DNA of 19,712 bases, taken from contig CAZGHF010000012.1 of the NCBI GenBank assembly GCA_964525595.1, positions 1 through 19,712 on the forward strand. Reading direction: 5' to 3'. The position numbers were made by a program, and so were the translations under genes. Under the pieces are notes generated by a model. The model was not told where the DNA came from and made no database searches. It saw only the letters and a program-made list of their open reading frames with translations. Of this stretch, positions 1 to 7,660 are shown one piece after another. The DNA comes from CAZGHF01 sp964525595 (GTDB taxonomy: Bacteria; Patescibacteriota; Minisyncoccia; UBA6257; GWB1-50-10). The stretch's first letter is position 1. Each line of letters begins with the position of its first letter.

Positions 1-45
1 ATGAAATTCCCGTTCGGTTCGTTCAATCCGGAGCCGAAGTTTTGA
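1..45 (+). CDS. 3' end of an upstream gene (partial, unidentified)
   Basis: The frame is open from the left edge and ends in TGA at 43-45, leaving only 14 codons. The ATG at position 1 need not be the real start, because the gene probably begins outside the window. It lies 3 bases before the next frame, as expected for the preceding gene of the same operon. In a GDP-heptose locus the missing gene could be the heptose-7-phosphate kinase (GHMP family). That is only a guess from context; the visible tail carries no recognisable motif. Confidence 0.4.
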   Translation: MKFPFGSFNPEPKF

Positions 46-48
46 TGA

Positions 49-687
49 ATGGATCTTTCAGAACAAATTTCGTTTAGGAGTATTATGGAAAAATATATAG
101 AAAATTTCTCGGAAAGAGTTGTTAAACTTCTTCGCAATTTGCCGCGGGAAGAAATTACCAAAGCGATTGACATTTTGCAGGCGACTTACGAACGCGACGG
201 CCGGATTTATATTTTCGGCAATGGTGGCTCTTTAGCAATTGCGACTCACTGGGTAAGTGATTTTAACAAAACAGTTTTCAGTCATCACTTGGACAAACAT
301 GCCCGGCGGTTTCAAGCAATCCGATTACCGACCACTGAGTCCGAACTGACAGCTTGGGCGAACGATGTCGGCTACGAAATGGTTTTTGCCGGACCGCTTC
401 AGAACTACATTCAGGATACAGATACGGTAATTGCTATTTCATCATCCGGGGCATCACCCAATATTATAAAAGCGGTGGAAGTGGCAAAAGAAAACAAAGT
501 TCCCGTAATTGGTCTTTCCGGCTTTGACGGCGGAAAGTTGAACGAGTTGGCCGATGCAAAAATTTTAGTTAAAACAGAAAAGGGTGAGTATGAAGCAGTG
601 GAGAGCGTTCACGGGACAATTCTCCACATGATTACCCGCTACTTCGTGGACTATTTTGATCATCTTGCGGAGAATTCGTCCGGATAG
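49..687 (+). CDS. gmhA: SIS-domain phosphoheptose isomerase-like protein (GmhA type)
   Basis: This is probably sedoheptulose-7-phosphate isomerase, a cytoplasmic enzyme that makes D-glycero-D-manno-heptose 7-phosphate. The protein is a single SIS domain. Visible marks are the GNGGS phosphate-binding turn near residue 57, LTAWANDVGYE near 104, the second phosphate loop SSSGASPNIIKA near 143, and an E-VHG-ILHMI helix near 190, all in GmhA order. The longest frame is given. Initiation at ATG 85 is preferred, because AGGAG lies 4 bases before it; that would leave 200 residues, close to the usual GmhA length. The next gene starts 4 bases after the stop, and the heptose nucleotidyltransferase/phosphatase fusion two genes on supports the call. 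The MurQ or DiaA type of SIS protein is less likely. Confidence 0.8.
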   Translation: MDLSEQISFRSIMEKYIENFSERVVKLLRNLPREEITKAIDILQATYERDGRIYIFGNGGSLAIATHWVSDFNKTVFSHHLDKHARRFQAIRLPTTESELTAWANDVGYEMVFAGPLQNYIQDTDTVIAISSSGASPNIIKAVEVAKENKVPVIGLSGFDGGKLNELADAKILVKTEKGEYEAVESVHGTILHMITRYFVDYFDHLAENSSG

Positions 688-691
688 TTAA

Positions 692-1696
692 ATGAATATA
701 ATGAATGAAAAAATACTCATAACAGGCATAACCGGATTCGTCGGTTCTCATTTAGCGGACCTTCTTTTGGAGAAAGAAGGTGTTGAAATTTACGGTTTGA
801 AGCGGTGGAACGTTGAACCGCTCCGCAATGTTAAGCACCTACTCCACAATCCGCGGGTAAAATTTCTGGATTGTGACATTACCGACCCGATTGGCGTGAG
901 AAACGTGATAAAAGAAATAAAGCCGGATAAAGTTTTTCATCTGGCGGCCGAGAGTTTTGTCAGTCCCTCTTGGCTTCACCCCAGCCACTACATGGACGTG
1001 AATTTCAAGGGAACAGTGAATCTTTTAGACGCCATAAAAGAGGAGGGAATCAACCCGAGATTTCTTATAGCCGGTTCCGGCGAAGAATACGGTGAGATAC
1101 ACGAGGATGAGTTGCCCATAAAGGAAAATACGATTTTAAGACCGGTTAATCCTTACGCTGTTTCAAAAATTGCCCAGGATTTCATCGGTTACGTTTACTT
1201 CCGTTCGTACGGATTAAACGTTATAAGAACCCGGGCCTTTAACCACGAGGGTCCGAGAAGGGATTACGTTTTCGGCATTCCCTGGTATGCCTACCAGATT
1301 GCCCGGATGGAGGCCGGTAAGCAGAAACTCGTTCTCACTCATGGCCATATAGAAGACAAAAGGAACTTTACCCACATTCGGGATTTGGTTGAGGCCTACT
1401 CACTCGCGATGGAACACTGCAATCCCGGCGAACTCTACCTTATCGGACAAGAGAGGCCGGAGAGTACCTGTACCTATCGTGAGATTATCGAAAAGTTGAT
1501 AAAAATATCCACCGTCTCCGGAATAGAAACAAAAACCGACCCGCAATTCGTCCGGCCAACCGCCGTGCCGCGACTCATAGGCGATACGAGCAAGTTCCGA
1601 AAGCTGACCGGCTGGGAACCGAAAATACCGCTTGAGAAGATACTTGAGGATACGCTGAAGTACTGGCGGGATTTCGTCAAGAATGATCTCTACTGA
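692..1696 (+). CDS. GDP-sugar SDR, GDP-mannose 4,6-dehydratase / 4-keto-reductase type
   Basis: This is an extended short-chain dehydrogenase acting on a nucleotide sugar. The NAD(P) motif TGITGFVG lies at residues 11-18, the SGEEYG segment at 129-134 and the catalytic YAVSK near 155. FNHEGPRR near 183 and the RPTAVPRLIGD...TGWEPKIPLEK tail are typical of the GDP-mannose dehydratase (GMD) and GDP-4-keto-6-deoxymannose reductase (RMD) group. The Glu at the dehydratase position (E131) is kept, which suits a 4,6-dehydratase, although the C-terminal half also resembles RMD. Beside gmhA and the heptose guanylyltransferase fusion, the likely substrate is GDP-D-glycero-D-manno-heptose (as for DmhA/WcbK) rather than GDP-mannose. 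ATG 692 and ATG 701 are both possible starts. The 3' end overlaps the next frame by up to 14 bases. Confidence 0.8.
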   Translation: MNIMNEKILITGITGFVGSHLADLLLEKEGVEIYGLKRWNVEPLRNVKHLLHNPRVKFLDCDITDPIGVRNVIKEIKPDKVFHLAAESFVSPSWLHPSHYMDVNFKGTVNLLDAIKEEGINPRFLIAGSGEEYGEIHEDELPIKENTILRPVNPYAVSKIAQDFIGYVYFRSYGLNVIRTRAFNHEGPRRDYVFGIPWYAYQIARMEAGKQKLVLTHGHIEDKRNFTHIRDLVEAYSLAMEHCNPGELYLIGQERPESTCTYREIIEKLIKISTVSGIETKTDPQFVRPTAVPRLIGDTSKFRKLTGWEPKIPLEKILEDTLKYWRDFVKNDLY

Positions 1697-2882
1697 GATG
1701 GATCCTAAGCAAGCCGTTATTTTAGCCGGTGGCAGAGGCGAAAGGTTAAGGCCGTTTACGGACAACTTTCCAAAGCCAATGATTCCCATAAACGGGAGGC
1801 CTTTTTTGGAATACCTGGTTGAGCTTTTGAAACGGAACGGGATAGAAGAAATAGTAATGCTTCTTGGTTACTTGCCGGAGAAGATTACGGAGCACTTCGG
1901 CGACGGCTCTAAATTCGGGGTGGTCATAAAGTATTCAGTCGGGGCGGTTGAAGATGAGACCGGAACCCGTATAAGGAATGCGAAGGATTTACTTCAAGAT
2001 GAGTTTCTTTTGATGTATTGCGATAACTATTGGCCCCTCCGCCTTGAAGACCTTTATCGTTTCCACAAAGAACATAAAACACCAGCTACCGTAACGATTT
2101 ACACTAACAAACACAGCGTTACGAAAAATAACGTCAGGGTTGATGAAAACGGAATTGTAGAGCTTTATGACAAAACCCGGACTGCTCCCGACTTGAATGG
2201 CGTAGACATCGGGTTTTTTATTTTGAATAAAAATGTGTTGGAGCTCGCTCCGGATTATAATTTTTCTTTTGAAAAAGAGATATTGCCGAAGCTCGTTGAA
2301 GAAAAACGATTAGCCGGTTACTTAACTGACCACAGATATTACAGTATTGGTTCTCCTGATAGACTGCCCTTAACCGCCAAGTTTTTATCGGAGAGAAAAA
2401 TTATTCTTTTGGACAGGGACGGAGTAATAAATAAAAAAGCACCCAAAGCCGATTATGTAAAAGAATGGAGCGAGTTTGAATTTTTGCCCGGCTCAATTGA
2501 GGCTATGAAGTTTTTCGGCGACAACGGTTATGAAATTTACGTAATTACCAATCAGCCGGGAGTTGCGAGAGGCATGATGACAAAAGAAAACCTTGAAGAG
2601 ATTAACCGGAACATGAAAAGGGAATTAAAAAAGAAAGGGGTAAATATAAACGGTTTGTATCAGTGTCTGCACGGCTGGGACGACGGGTGCGATTGCCGCA
2701 AGCCTAGGCCTGGTCTTTTGCACGACGCCGCCTTTGAAAACAATTTTGATTTAACTAAGGCAGTCTTTATCGGGGACGACGAACGTGACTTACAAGCCGG
2801 TGAGGCGGCTGGCTGCAGAACGATTCTTTTGGAGTCCGGACAAAATCTTCTGGAAGTTGCCAAATCTCTGGTAAAAACTTAA
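1683..2882 (+). CDS. Fused heptose-1-phosphate nucleotidyltransferase (HddC-like) and heptose-bisphosphate phosphatase (GmhB-like)
   Basis: This is a two-domain cytoplasmic enzyme. Residues 10-235 form a sugar-1-phosphate nucleotidyltransferase: AGGRGERLRPFT near 15, KPM near 31 and the metal-binding CDN near 113. Residues 238-399 form a HAD-IIIA phosphatase: nucleophile DRDGVIN at 244-250, TNQPGVARG near 289, Cys328-His330-Cys336-Cys338 as the GmhB-type zinc loop followed by RKPRPG, and the acidic GDDERD at 364-369. In known GDP-heptose pathways GmhB removes the 7-phosphate and HddC adds GMP, with a kinase acting before them, so the fusion joins the two final steps. The frame opens at 1683, but ATG 1698, directly after the upstream stop, is an equally good start. 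Specificity for GTP is inferred from context. Confidence 0.82.
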   Translation: MISTEMDPKQAVILAGGRGERLRPFTDNFPKPMIPINGRPFLEYLVELLKRNGIEEIVMLLGYLPEKITEHFGDGSKFGVVIKYSVGAVEDETGTRIRNAKDLLQDEFLLMYCDNYWPLRLEDLYRFHKEHKTPATVTIYTNKHSVTKNNVRVDENGIVELYDKTRTAPDLNGVDIGFFILNKNVLELAPDYNFSFEKEILPKLVEEKRLAGYLTDHRYYSIGSPDRLPLTAKFLSERKIILLDRDGVINKKAPKADYVKEWSEFEFLPGSIEAMKFFGDNGYEIYVITNQPGVARGMMTKENLEEINRNMKRELKKKGVNINGLYQCLHGWDDGCDCRKPRPGLLHDAAFENNFDLTKAVFIGDDERDLQAGEAAGCRTILLESGQNLLEVAKSLVKT

Positions 2883-2894
2883 AATATAATACCT

Positions 2895-3620
2895 ATGGAC
2901 TACGACAACATCCCGTCTTTGCGGAAATACGTCCTCACTGAAAAAAATAAAAACACGGAAGAATTAAAGCGGGTTGGAATGGGTTGGGCTGAGGTTTGCA
3001 GCAAGAACAAACTTTCTTACGAAATTGATTGGCTGGGCGTGCCGGTTATCCAAACACCGGAGGACCTAGTTCTTTTGCAAGAATTGATTTTTAAAATTAA
3101 GCCGGACTTCATTCTTGAGCTCGGTATTGCCCACGGCGGAGGAATGATATTTGAAGCCTCTCTTTTGGAACTTTTAGGCAAAGGAAAGGTAATTGGCATT
3201 GATGTTGACATCAGAGAGCATAACCGGAAGGTCCTTGAAATCCACCCCCTTATTAAAAGAATTGAGATGATTGAAGGGAGTTCCATTGCTCCGGAAATAG
3301 TGGAAGAGGTAAGAGAGAGAGTGCCGAAAGGCTCTAAGGTTATAGTCTGTCTTGATTCGGACCATACCAAAACTCATGTTCTTAAGGAATTAGAAATCTA
3401 TCAAGAGTTTGTAATACCCGGCTGCTACATGGTGGTTTTTGATGCCATTGCTTCGGAGCTTGCCAAGCGGGGAGCGGCCAAGGAAGTATATATTGACAAT
3501 GGTCCCGGGGACGCGATTACTGAATTTTTAAAAACTAATGATGACTTCAAGATTGACAAGGAATTTAACAAACTCTATTCATCTCACAACCAAAACGGTT
3601 ATCTCAAGCGGGTAAAGTAA
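2895..3620 (+). CDS. CmcI/cephalosporin-hydroxylase-family protein, probable SAM-dependent sugar O-methyltransferase
   Basis: The protein is about 241 residues. A Rossmann-like core begins at residue 75 with ILELGIAHGGGMIFEASLL (SAM motif I), followed by VIGIDVDI near 103 and the family hallmark VCLDSDHTKTHVLKEL near 151, whose acidic residues bind metal in CmcI. This family is annotated as cephalosporin hydroxylase, but members studied in glycan loci, such as the mycobacterial rhamnosyl O-methyltransferase, are methyltransferases. Here it most likely methylates a sugar hydroxyl on a nucleotide sugar or glycan. It follows the fusion gene by 12 bases and its TAA overlaps the next ATG. The target is not deducible from sequence. 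Confidence 0.75.
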   Translation: MDYDNIPSLRKYVLTEKNKNTEELKRVGMGWAEVCSKNKLSYEIDWLGVPVIQTPEDLVLLQELIFKIKPDFILELGIAHGGGMIFEASLLELLGKGKVIGIDVDIREHNRKVLEIHPLIKRIEMIEGSSIAPEIVEEVRERVPKGSKVIVCLDSDHTKTHVLKELEIYQEFVIPGCYMVVFDAIASELAKRGAAKEVYIDNGPGDAITEFLKTNDDFKIDKEFNKLYSSHNQNGYLKRVK

Positions 3621-4378
3621 TGTTTGAAGATCTGAAAGGAAAAAGAGTTCTTATTACCGGCGCAAGTGGCGGCATGGGCTCCGAAATAGCGAAGCTTTTT
3701 GCCGAATACGGCGCCCGTCTGGGTTTGCATTATTTCAATAATAAAGGGAACACGGAAGAATTACTCAAAGAAATACGTAACGGAGGTGGAGAGGCGGAAA
3801 TCCTTCATGCAGACCTTAAAAATAAGAAAGAAGGAGAAGGCCTTATAAAGTCATTTGTTGAGAAATTCGGAGGAATAGACATCCTGATTAACAACGCCGG
3901 AGCAATTCATGATTACAGGCATTTCTCCGAGCTTGATGAGAAATCGTTTCAGGATACTTTTAACCTCAACACAAAAGCTCCATTCCATTTAATGGGAGAA
4001 GTTTTTTCACGTATGAAAGAGCAGGGCGGCGGGAGAATTGTTAATTTAAGCTCGGTTAACGTGAAATATGGCGGCAGTGCCAAGAGCATGCATTACGTTG
4101 CCGCTAAAGCCGCTCTTGAGAGTTTAACGTTGGGTTTTGCAAAAGAGGGAGCAGAGTACAATATCCTGGTAAATGCAATAAGATGCGGTGTCATTGATAC
4201 GCCGATGCGAACCAGGATAAAGGGATATACGGAAGAAGATTTTAAAAAGAGAATTGACCTGATTCCTCTGAAGCGAATGGGCAAGCCGTTGGATATTGCC
4301 CAGACGGTTTTGTTTCTAGCGGCCGAGACCGGCAATTTTATAACCGGTGAGGTCTTTACCGTTGCCGGCGGTGATTAA
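3620..4378 (+). CDS. Classical SDR oxidoreductase (FabG-like)
   Basis: This is a 252-residue NAD(P)-dependent dehydrogenase or reductase. Classical SDR marks are complete: TGASGGMG at 13-20, NNAG at 91-94, catalytic Ser at 144-145, Tyr159 and Lys163 (YVAAK), and a C-terminal FITGEVFTVAGGD like that of 3-oxoacyl-ACP reductases. The start codon overlaps the stop of the upstream gene (TAATG), so translation is probably coupled. In this locus the enzyme is more likely to reduce or oxidise a keto-sugar, or the keto group left by the ThDP pair, than to act in fatty-acid synthesis; that assignment is inference. Confidence 0.75.
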   Translation: MFEDLKGKRVLITGASGGMGSEIAKLFAEYGARLGLHYFNNKGNTEELLKEIRNGGGEAEILHADLKNKKEGEGLIKSFVEKFGGIDILINNAGAIHDYRHFSELDEKSFQDTFNLNTKAPFHLMGEVFSRMKEQGGGRIVNLSSVNVKYGGSAKSMHYVAAKAALESLTLGFAKEGAEYNILVNAIRCGVIDTPMRTRIKGYTEEDFKKRIDLIPLKRMGKPLDIAQTVLFLAAETGNFITGEVFTVAGGD

Positions 4379-4392
4379 ATTTATGAGAAAAT

Positions 4393-5238
4393 ATGAAACT
4401 ATTTATCACAGGTTCAGACGGTTTTATTGGCAGTGAGGTTGTCTCGCAATGTAAGGAAAAAGGAATTGAGTTTGTAGGGGCGGACATAAGAAGCGGATTT
4501 GACGTTTGTTCTAAAGACATCGCTTCGGCTATTCCCGAAGGGGTTGACGCCGTAGTTCATTTGGCGGGCTTGTCCGATGACAATATGTGCAAGGATAATG
4601 CGTATGCGGCTTTTGATTTGAATGTATTAGGCACCCTAAACGTGATGGAAGCTGCGATGGCACGAAAAGTCAAACAGTTTATTTTCGCTTCTACCGAGTG
4701 GGTTTATGATAATTGCACAGCAGGTGAGGTAAAAACCGAGGAATCAGTCATAAACATCGCCAACCACACCTCCGAATATGCCCTTTCTAAGCTGGTAAGT
4801 GAAGCCAATTTAAGGCAGAAATACCAGCACGGATTCTGCCCGGTTACCGTTCTCCGTTTCGGGATTGTCTGCGGTTCCACGGGTGAGAAAAAATCGGCGG
4901 TTGAATCATTATTTTTCAATGTGAAAGAAAACGAAGAAGTAGCCGTCGGTTCCCTGAAGAGCGGTCGATGCTTTATTCATGTATCCGACATTGCTTCTGG
5001 AATTATCAAAGCTGTGGGCTTGGAAGGGTTCAACATAATCAATCTTGCGGGAGACAAGCTCGTTACGCTTCATGATATTATTGAATCATCCAAAAAAGTT
5101 CTTAATAAAAATCCGAAAGTGATTGAAAGTGATCCGGAGAAAGTGAGTGTGAGGAACATTTCCAATAAGAAGGCAAAGGAGATGCTGGATTGGAAACCGG
5201 GGATATCCGTGGAGTCGTGGCTTCAGCAATTAAAGTGA
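4393..5238 (+). CDS. NAD-dependent epimerase/dehydratase-family (extended SDR) sugar enzyme
   Basis: This is a 281-residue extended SDR. It shows TGSDGFIG at 6-13, HLAG near 56, a Ser/Thr at 100-101 followed by EWVYDN, and the catalytic YALSK at 129-133. The C-terminal segment EMLDWKPGISVESWL is typical of UDP- or GDP-sugar epimerases and 4-keto reductases. It sits 14 bases after the FabG-like SDR and 7 bases before the RmlC-like gene. Such a trio (dehydratase, epimerase, reductase) is how bacteria build deoxy-sugars from a 4-keto intermediate. Whether this member epimerises C4 or reduces the 4-keto group cannot be read from sequence. Confidence 0.75.
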   Translation: MKLFITGSDGFIGSEVVSQCKEKGIEFVGADIRSGFDVCSKDIASAIPEGVDAVVHLAGLSDDNMCKDNAYAAFDLNVLGTLNVMEAAMARKVKQFIFASTEWVYDNCTAGEVKTEESVINIANHTSEYALSKLVSEANLRQKYQHGFCPVTVLRFGIVCGSTGEKKSAVESLFFNVKENEEVAVGSLKSGRCFIHVSDIASGIIKAVGLEGFNIINLAGDKLVTLHDIIESSKKVLNKNPKVIESDPEKVSVRNISNKKAKEMLDWKPGISVESWLQQLK

Positions 5239-5245
5239 AACTTTT

Positions 5246-5812
5246 ATGAAAGTGCAGTTAAAAAAAGGAAAAATAGAAGGATTCGTTGAGTTAATCCCGG
5301 AGATATACGAAGACGACCGGGGTTTTCTGGCTCGCATATACGAAGAAAGAATTTTTAAGAAGTTGGGATTGTCTACAAACTGGACGGAAGAAAGTCACCA
5401 TCACACTAAGAAAAAGGGCATTTTACGGGGTCTTTATGTTCAGCTACCGCCCTACTCCGAAGGAAAGCTTCTGCGAGTTACCAAGGGCGAGATGCTGTGG
5501 GTTGTGGTGGATTTGAGGAAGGATTCAGAAACTTTCGGTATGTGGAACTCTGTAGTCTTATCTGACAAGACGAAAAACCTTCTCTCTACTGCTTCCGGCC
5601 TCGCCCATGGCTGTCTTTCCTTGACGGACGGGGTTGATCTGATAATTAAATCGGACAACTATTTTTCGGAGGAGCATGGAGTTGGTATTATATGGAATGA
5701 CGCGGATTTAAATATTGACTGGAACCTGCAGGGGATAACGCCTTTTGTTTCCGCAAGAGACAAAAGTTACCCTGGTTTTAAGGAGTTTAAAGAAAAATAT
5801 GGCGGTATCTGA
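5246..5812 (+). CDS. RmlC-like cupin (dTDP-4-dehydrorhamnose 3,5-epimerase family) with altered catalytic residues
   Basis: The 188-residue protein follows the RmlC fold along its length: DDRGFLARIYEE near 23, KKGILRGLYVQ near 57, KLLRVTKGEMLWVVVDLRKDSETFG at 74-98, GLAHGC near 118, WNDADLNIDW at 150-159 and SARD at 169-172. The catalytic His of the usual RGLHxQ motif is Tyr64 (codon TAT), and the general-acid Tyr of the usual LYK segment is Ile134. The Asp that partners the His in known enzymes is kept (Asp172). It may be a changed-function isomerase, a keto-sugar-binding protein, or catalytically dead. In a GDP-heptose setting a DdahB-like 3,5-epimerase would be expected. The 3' end overlaps the next gene by 14 bases. 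Confidence 0.78.
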   Translation: MKVQLKKGKIEGFVELIPEIYEDDRGFLARIYEERIFKKLGLSTNWTEESHHHTKKKGILRGLYVQLPPYSEGKLLRVTKGEMLWVVVDLRKDSETFGMWNSVVLSDKTKNLLSTASGLAHGCLSLTDGVDLIIKSDNYFSEEHGVGIIWNDADLNIDWNLQGITPFVSARDKSYPGFKEFKEKYGGI

Positions 5813-6731
5813 AGACATCAAAATAGCAAAGGACATTTTACGGCTGCGGCTCAGCCAAATGATAGTGAACGAAAAGTACAAAGCCGGCCTTTTTAAAATA
5901 CCGATTCACCTGGCGATGGGGCACGAGGTTATTGCCGTTGCCGTAGATTCGGTTATGGAAGAAAAAGACAAACTGGTTCTTTCCCACCGGAACATTCACT
6001 ATAACCTTGCAAGAACGGGAGCGTTAAAGCCGATATTGGATGAGTACTTGCTGAAAAAAGAAGGGCTGGCTCGTGCTGAGCTTGGATCAATGAATTTGGC
6101 AAACGAGGGAAAAGGAATAGTTTATGCCTCGAGTATTCTGGGCAATAATCTGCCGGTTACAACCGGTCTTGCTTTGGCTCAAAAAGTAAAAGGAGGAAAC
6201 GGTTTAGTTACAGTAGTCACCGGTGACGGTGCCATAGAAGAAGGGGCTTTTTACGAGAGTTTGCTTTTTATGACAAGCAACGAACTTGGGGCGCTGGTTA
6301 TTGTTGAGAATAATGGGTGGTCAATGCATACAAGAATAGAAGAGAGAAGGAGGGATATCGACTTACCGAAATTTGCCGATTCATTAGGCGCGGGATACGA
6401 AAGGTTAAGCGGTAACAACGTCTATCAGTACATTGAGAAACTAAAAGAAATAAAAAAGCAGATTTTGGAAAACAAGAGCCCAGTTGTTCTTGAGGTCAAT
6501 ATCACAACCTTGGGCGGGTGGTATGTTGAAGACAGCGGAAAGAAAGAGGGGCGTTTTATTCACCCTCACGCCGGCCCCTTACCCGAAACGTCCCTAATTG
6601 AGTGGCCTGAGGTTGAACACTCGGTAAACGACCCTGTTTTTGTTCTGCAGGAGTATTTTTCTTCCGAAGATTTGAAAAAGTTTTCACAAGAAATATTGGG
6701 AAATCTTAAAAAAGAAATAGGTGAACAATGA
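5799..6731 (+). CDS. ThDP-dependent enzyme, E1 alpha-like subunit (pyruvate dehydrogenase/transketolase N-terminal type)
   Basis: The 310-residue protein carries the ThDP and metal-binding motif GDG (142-144), 26 residues, then NN (171-172), preceded by LGNNLPVTTGLALAQK as in E1 alpha subunits. The E1-alpha GSMH motif reads GSMN here, and the usual C-terminal HSxSDP segment is not evident; instead there is an unusual GGWYVEDSG...HPHAGPLPE stretch. The frame can be extended up to 5745, but ATG 5799 fits better, because the earlier residues do not belong to the fold and overlap the cupin gene deeply. Its TGA overlaps the beta subunit start (ATGA). With no lipoyl E2 or E3 nearby, a sugar-modifying carbon-transfer role is inferred. 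Confidence 0.8.
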   Translation: MAVSEDIKIAKDILRLRLSQMIVNEKYKAGLFKIPIHLAMGHEVIAVAVDSVMEEKDKLVLSHRNIHYNLARTGALKPILDEYLLKKEGLARAELGSMNLANEGKGIVYASSILGNNLPVTTGLALAQKVKGGNGLVTVVTGDGAIEEGAFYESLLFMTSNELGALVIVENNGWSMHTRIEERRRDIDLPKFADSLGAGYERLSGNNVYQYIEKLKEIKKQILENKSPVVLEVNITTLGGWYVEDSGKKEGRFIHPHAGPLPETSLIEWPEVEHSVNDPVFVLQEYFSSEDLKKFSQEILGNLKKEIGEQ

Positions 6732-7660
6732 AATATATTCAGTACATAAACGAAGTTTTGGGGAAGAAAACGGCGGAAACGAAGGGCTTGGTTCTTTTTG
6801 GTCAGAACATTGCTGCCGGTTCCCATATCTCCGGATTAACCAGAGGTCTTAGCGTTGGGGAAGGCGGACTCATCATTAATGCTCCGAACTCGGAAAACAC
6901 GCTCACCGGCTTGGGTTTTGGGATGATGCTGGGCGGCACCTCTTCGATATTTTTTATGAAACAGCTTGACTTTCTTTTGTTGGGAATTGATCAGCTTGTT
7001 GACACTTACAATTTTATAAGAAGAAAAGAACCGAGAGCGTCTTATACAATCTTCCCCGTTATATCGGACTTGGGTTACCACGGCTTGCAGTCAAGCTTTA
7101 ATAATTTCGGCGACATTGCTTCTGTTGCCAGGATTCCGGGTTTTACCGTTACGAATCGGGTGGATGCGGAAGAAATAATAAACACTCATCTTATCTCTCC
7201 CGGTTTCAGAATTATCGGAGTCGCTCAGAGACTATTTGGTGACGAGATTCTGGACGTTCCGAAATTATATTCCAACGACGATAAATCTATTTTTCAGTAC
7301 ACGGTGGGTGAGAGAGCAACGATAGTTTGTTTTAACTTCTCTTTTCCTTACGGTTGGAAGCTTCATGAGAAACTGCGAGAGAAGCAAATTAACCCTTCCA
7401 TTTTCTCGGTAAACGCCGTGACCCCAATCGATTGGCAAAAAATTATTGAAGACGTGAAGAAAACCAAAAATTTAGTTGTGATTGACGACAGCAAAAGTGA
7501 GAATATGTCTTATGACAATTTTCTTGTGAATATTCTTGAAAAATGTGATTTGGAGAAAAAGGTTATTGTCAAAAGGAATATCGAGGGAAACGATTGGCTC
7601 TATCCCAATCCTGATTTACTGGAGATTGACTACAATGCCATCGTGGACACTTTCTTATGA
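6728..7660 (+). CDS. ThDP-dependent enzyme, E1 beta-like subunit (transketolase pyrimidine-binding domain)
   Basis: This 310-residue partner of the preceding gene has the pyrimidine-binding domain order of E1 beta subunits: FGQNIAAGSHI near 24, the catalytic Glu56 in NSENTLTGLGFGMMLGG, then a QLDFLLLGIDQLVDT segment near 79. The C-terminal half (from about 190) resembles the transketolase C-domain, with VNAVTPIDWQKI and VVIDDSKSE. The HSQ motif that supplies an active-site His in typical E1 beta appears as QSSF near residue 121. It has a usable GGTGA ribosome site and overlaps both neighbours by 4 bases, so alpha, beta and the GT2 gene are likely made together. An alpha2beta2 complex is expected. 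Confidence 0.8.
   Translation: MKYIQYINEVLGKKTAETKGLVLFGQNIAAGSHISGLTRGLSVGEGGLIINAPNSENTLTGLGFGMMLGGTSSIFFMKQLDFLLLGIDQLVDTYNFIRRKEPRASYTIFPVISDLGYHGLQSSFNNFGDIASVARIPGFTVTNRVDAEEIINTHLISPGFRIIGVAQRLFGDEILDVPKLYSNDDKSIFQYTVGERATIVCFNFSFPYGWKLHEKLREKQINPSIFSVNAVTPIDWQKIIEDVKKTKNLVVIDDSKSENMSYDNFLVNILEKCDLEKKVIVKRNIEGNDWLYPNPDLLEIDYNAIVDTFL

Noticed and set aside
1400..1789. - strand open frame of 129 codons opposite the SDR and fusion genes
   Set aside because: It lies wholly opposite two well-supported genes, crosses their junction and shows no family motif; it is a shadow frame.
2885..2890. Perfect TATAAT 4 bases before the CmcI-like start
   Set aside because: There is no -35 at a workable distance, and the expected start would fall inside the codon. 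The spot is the middle of an operon and AT-rich.
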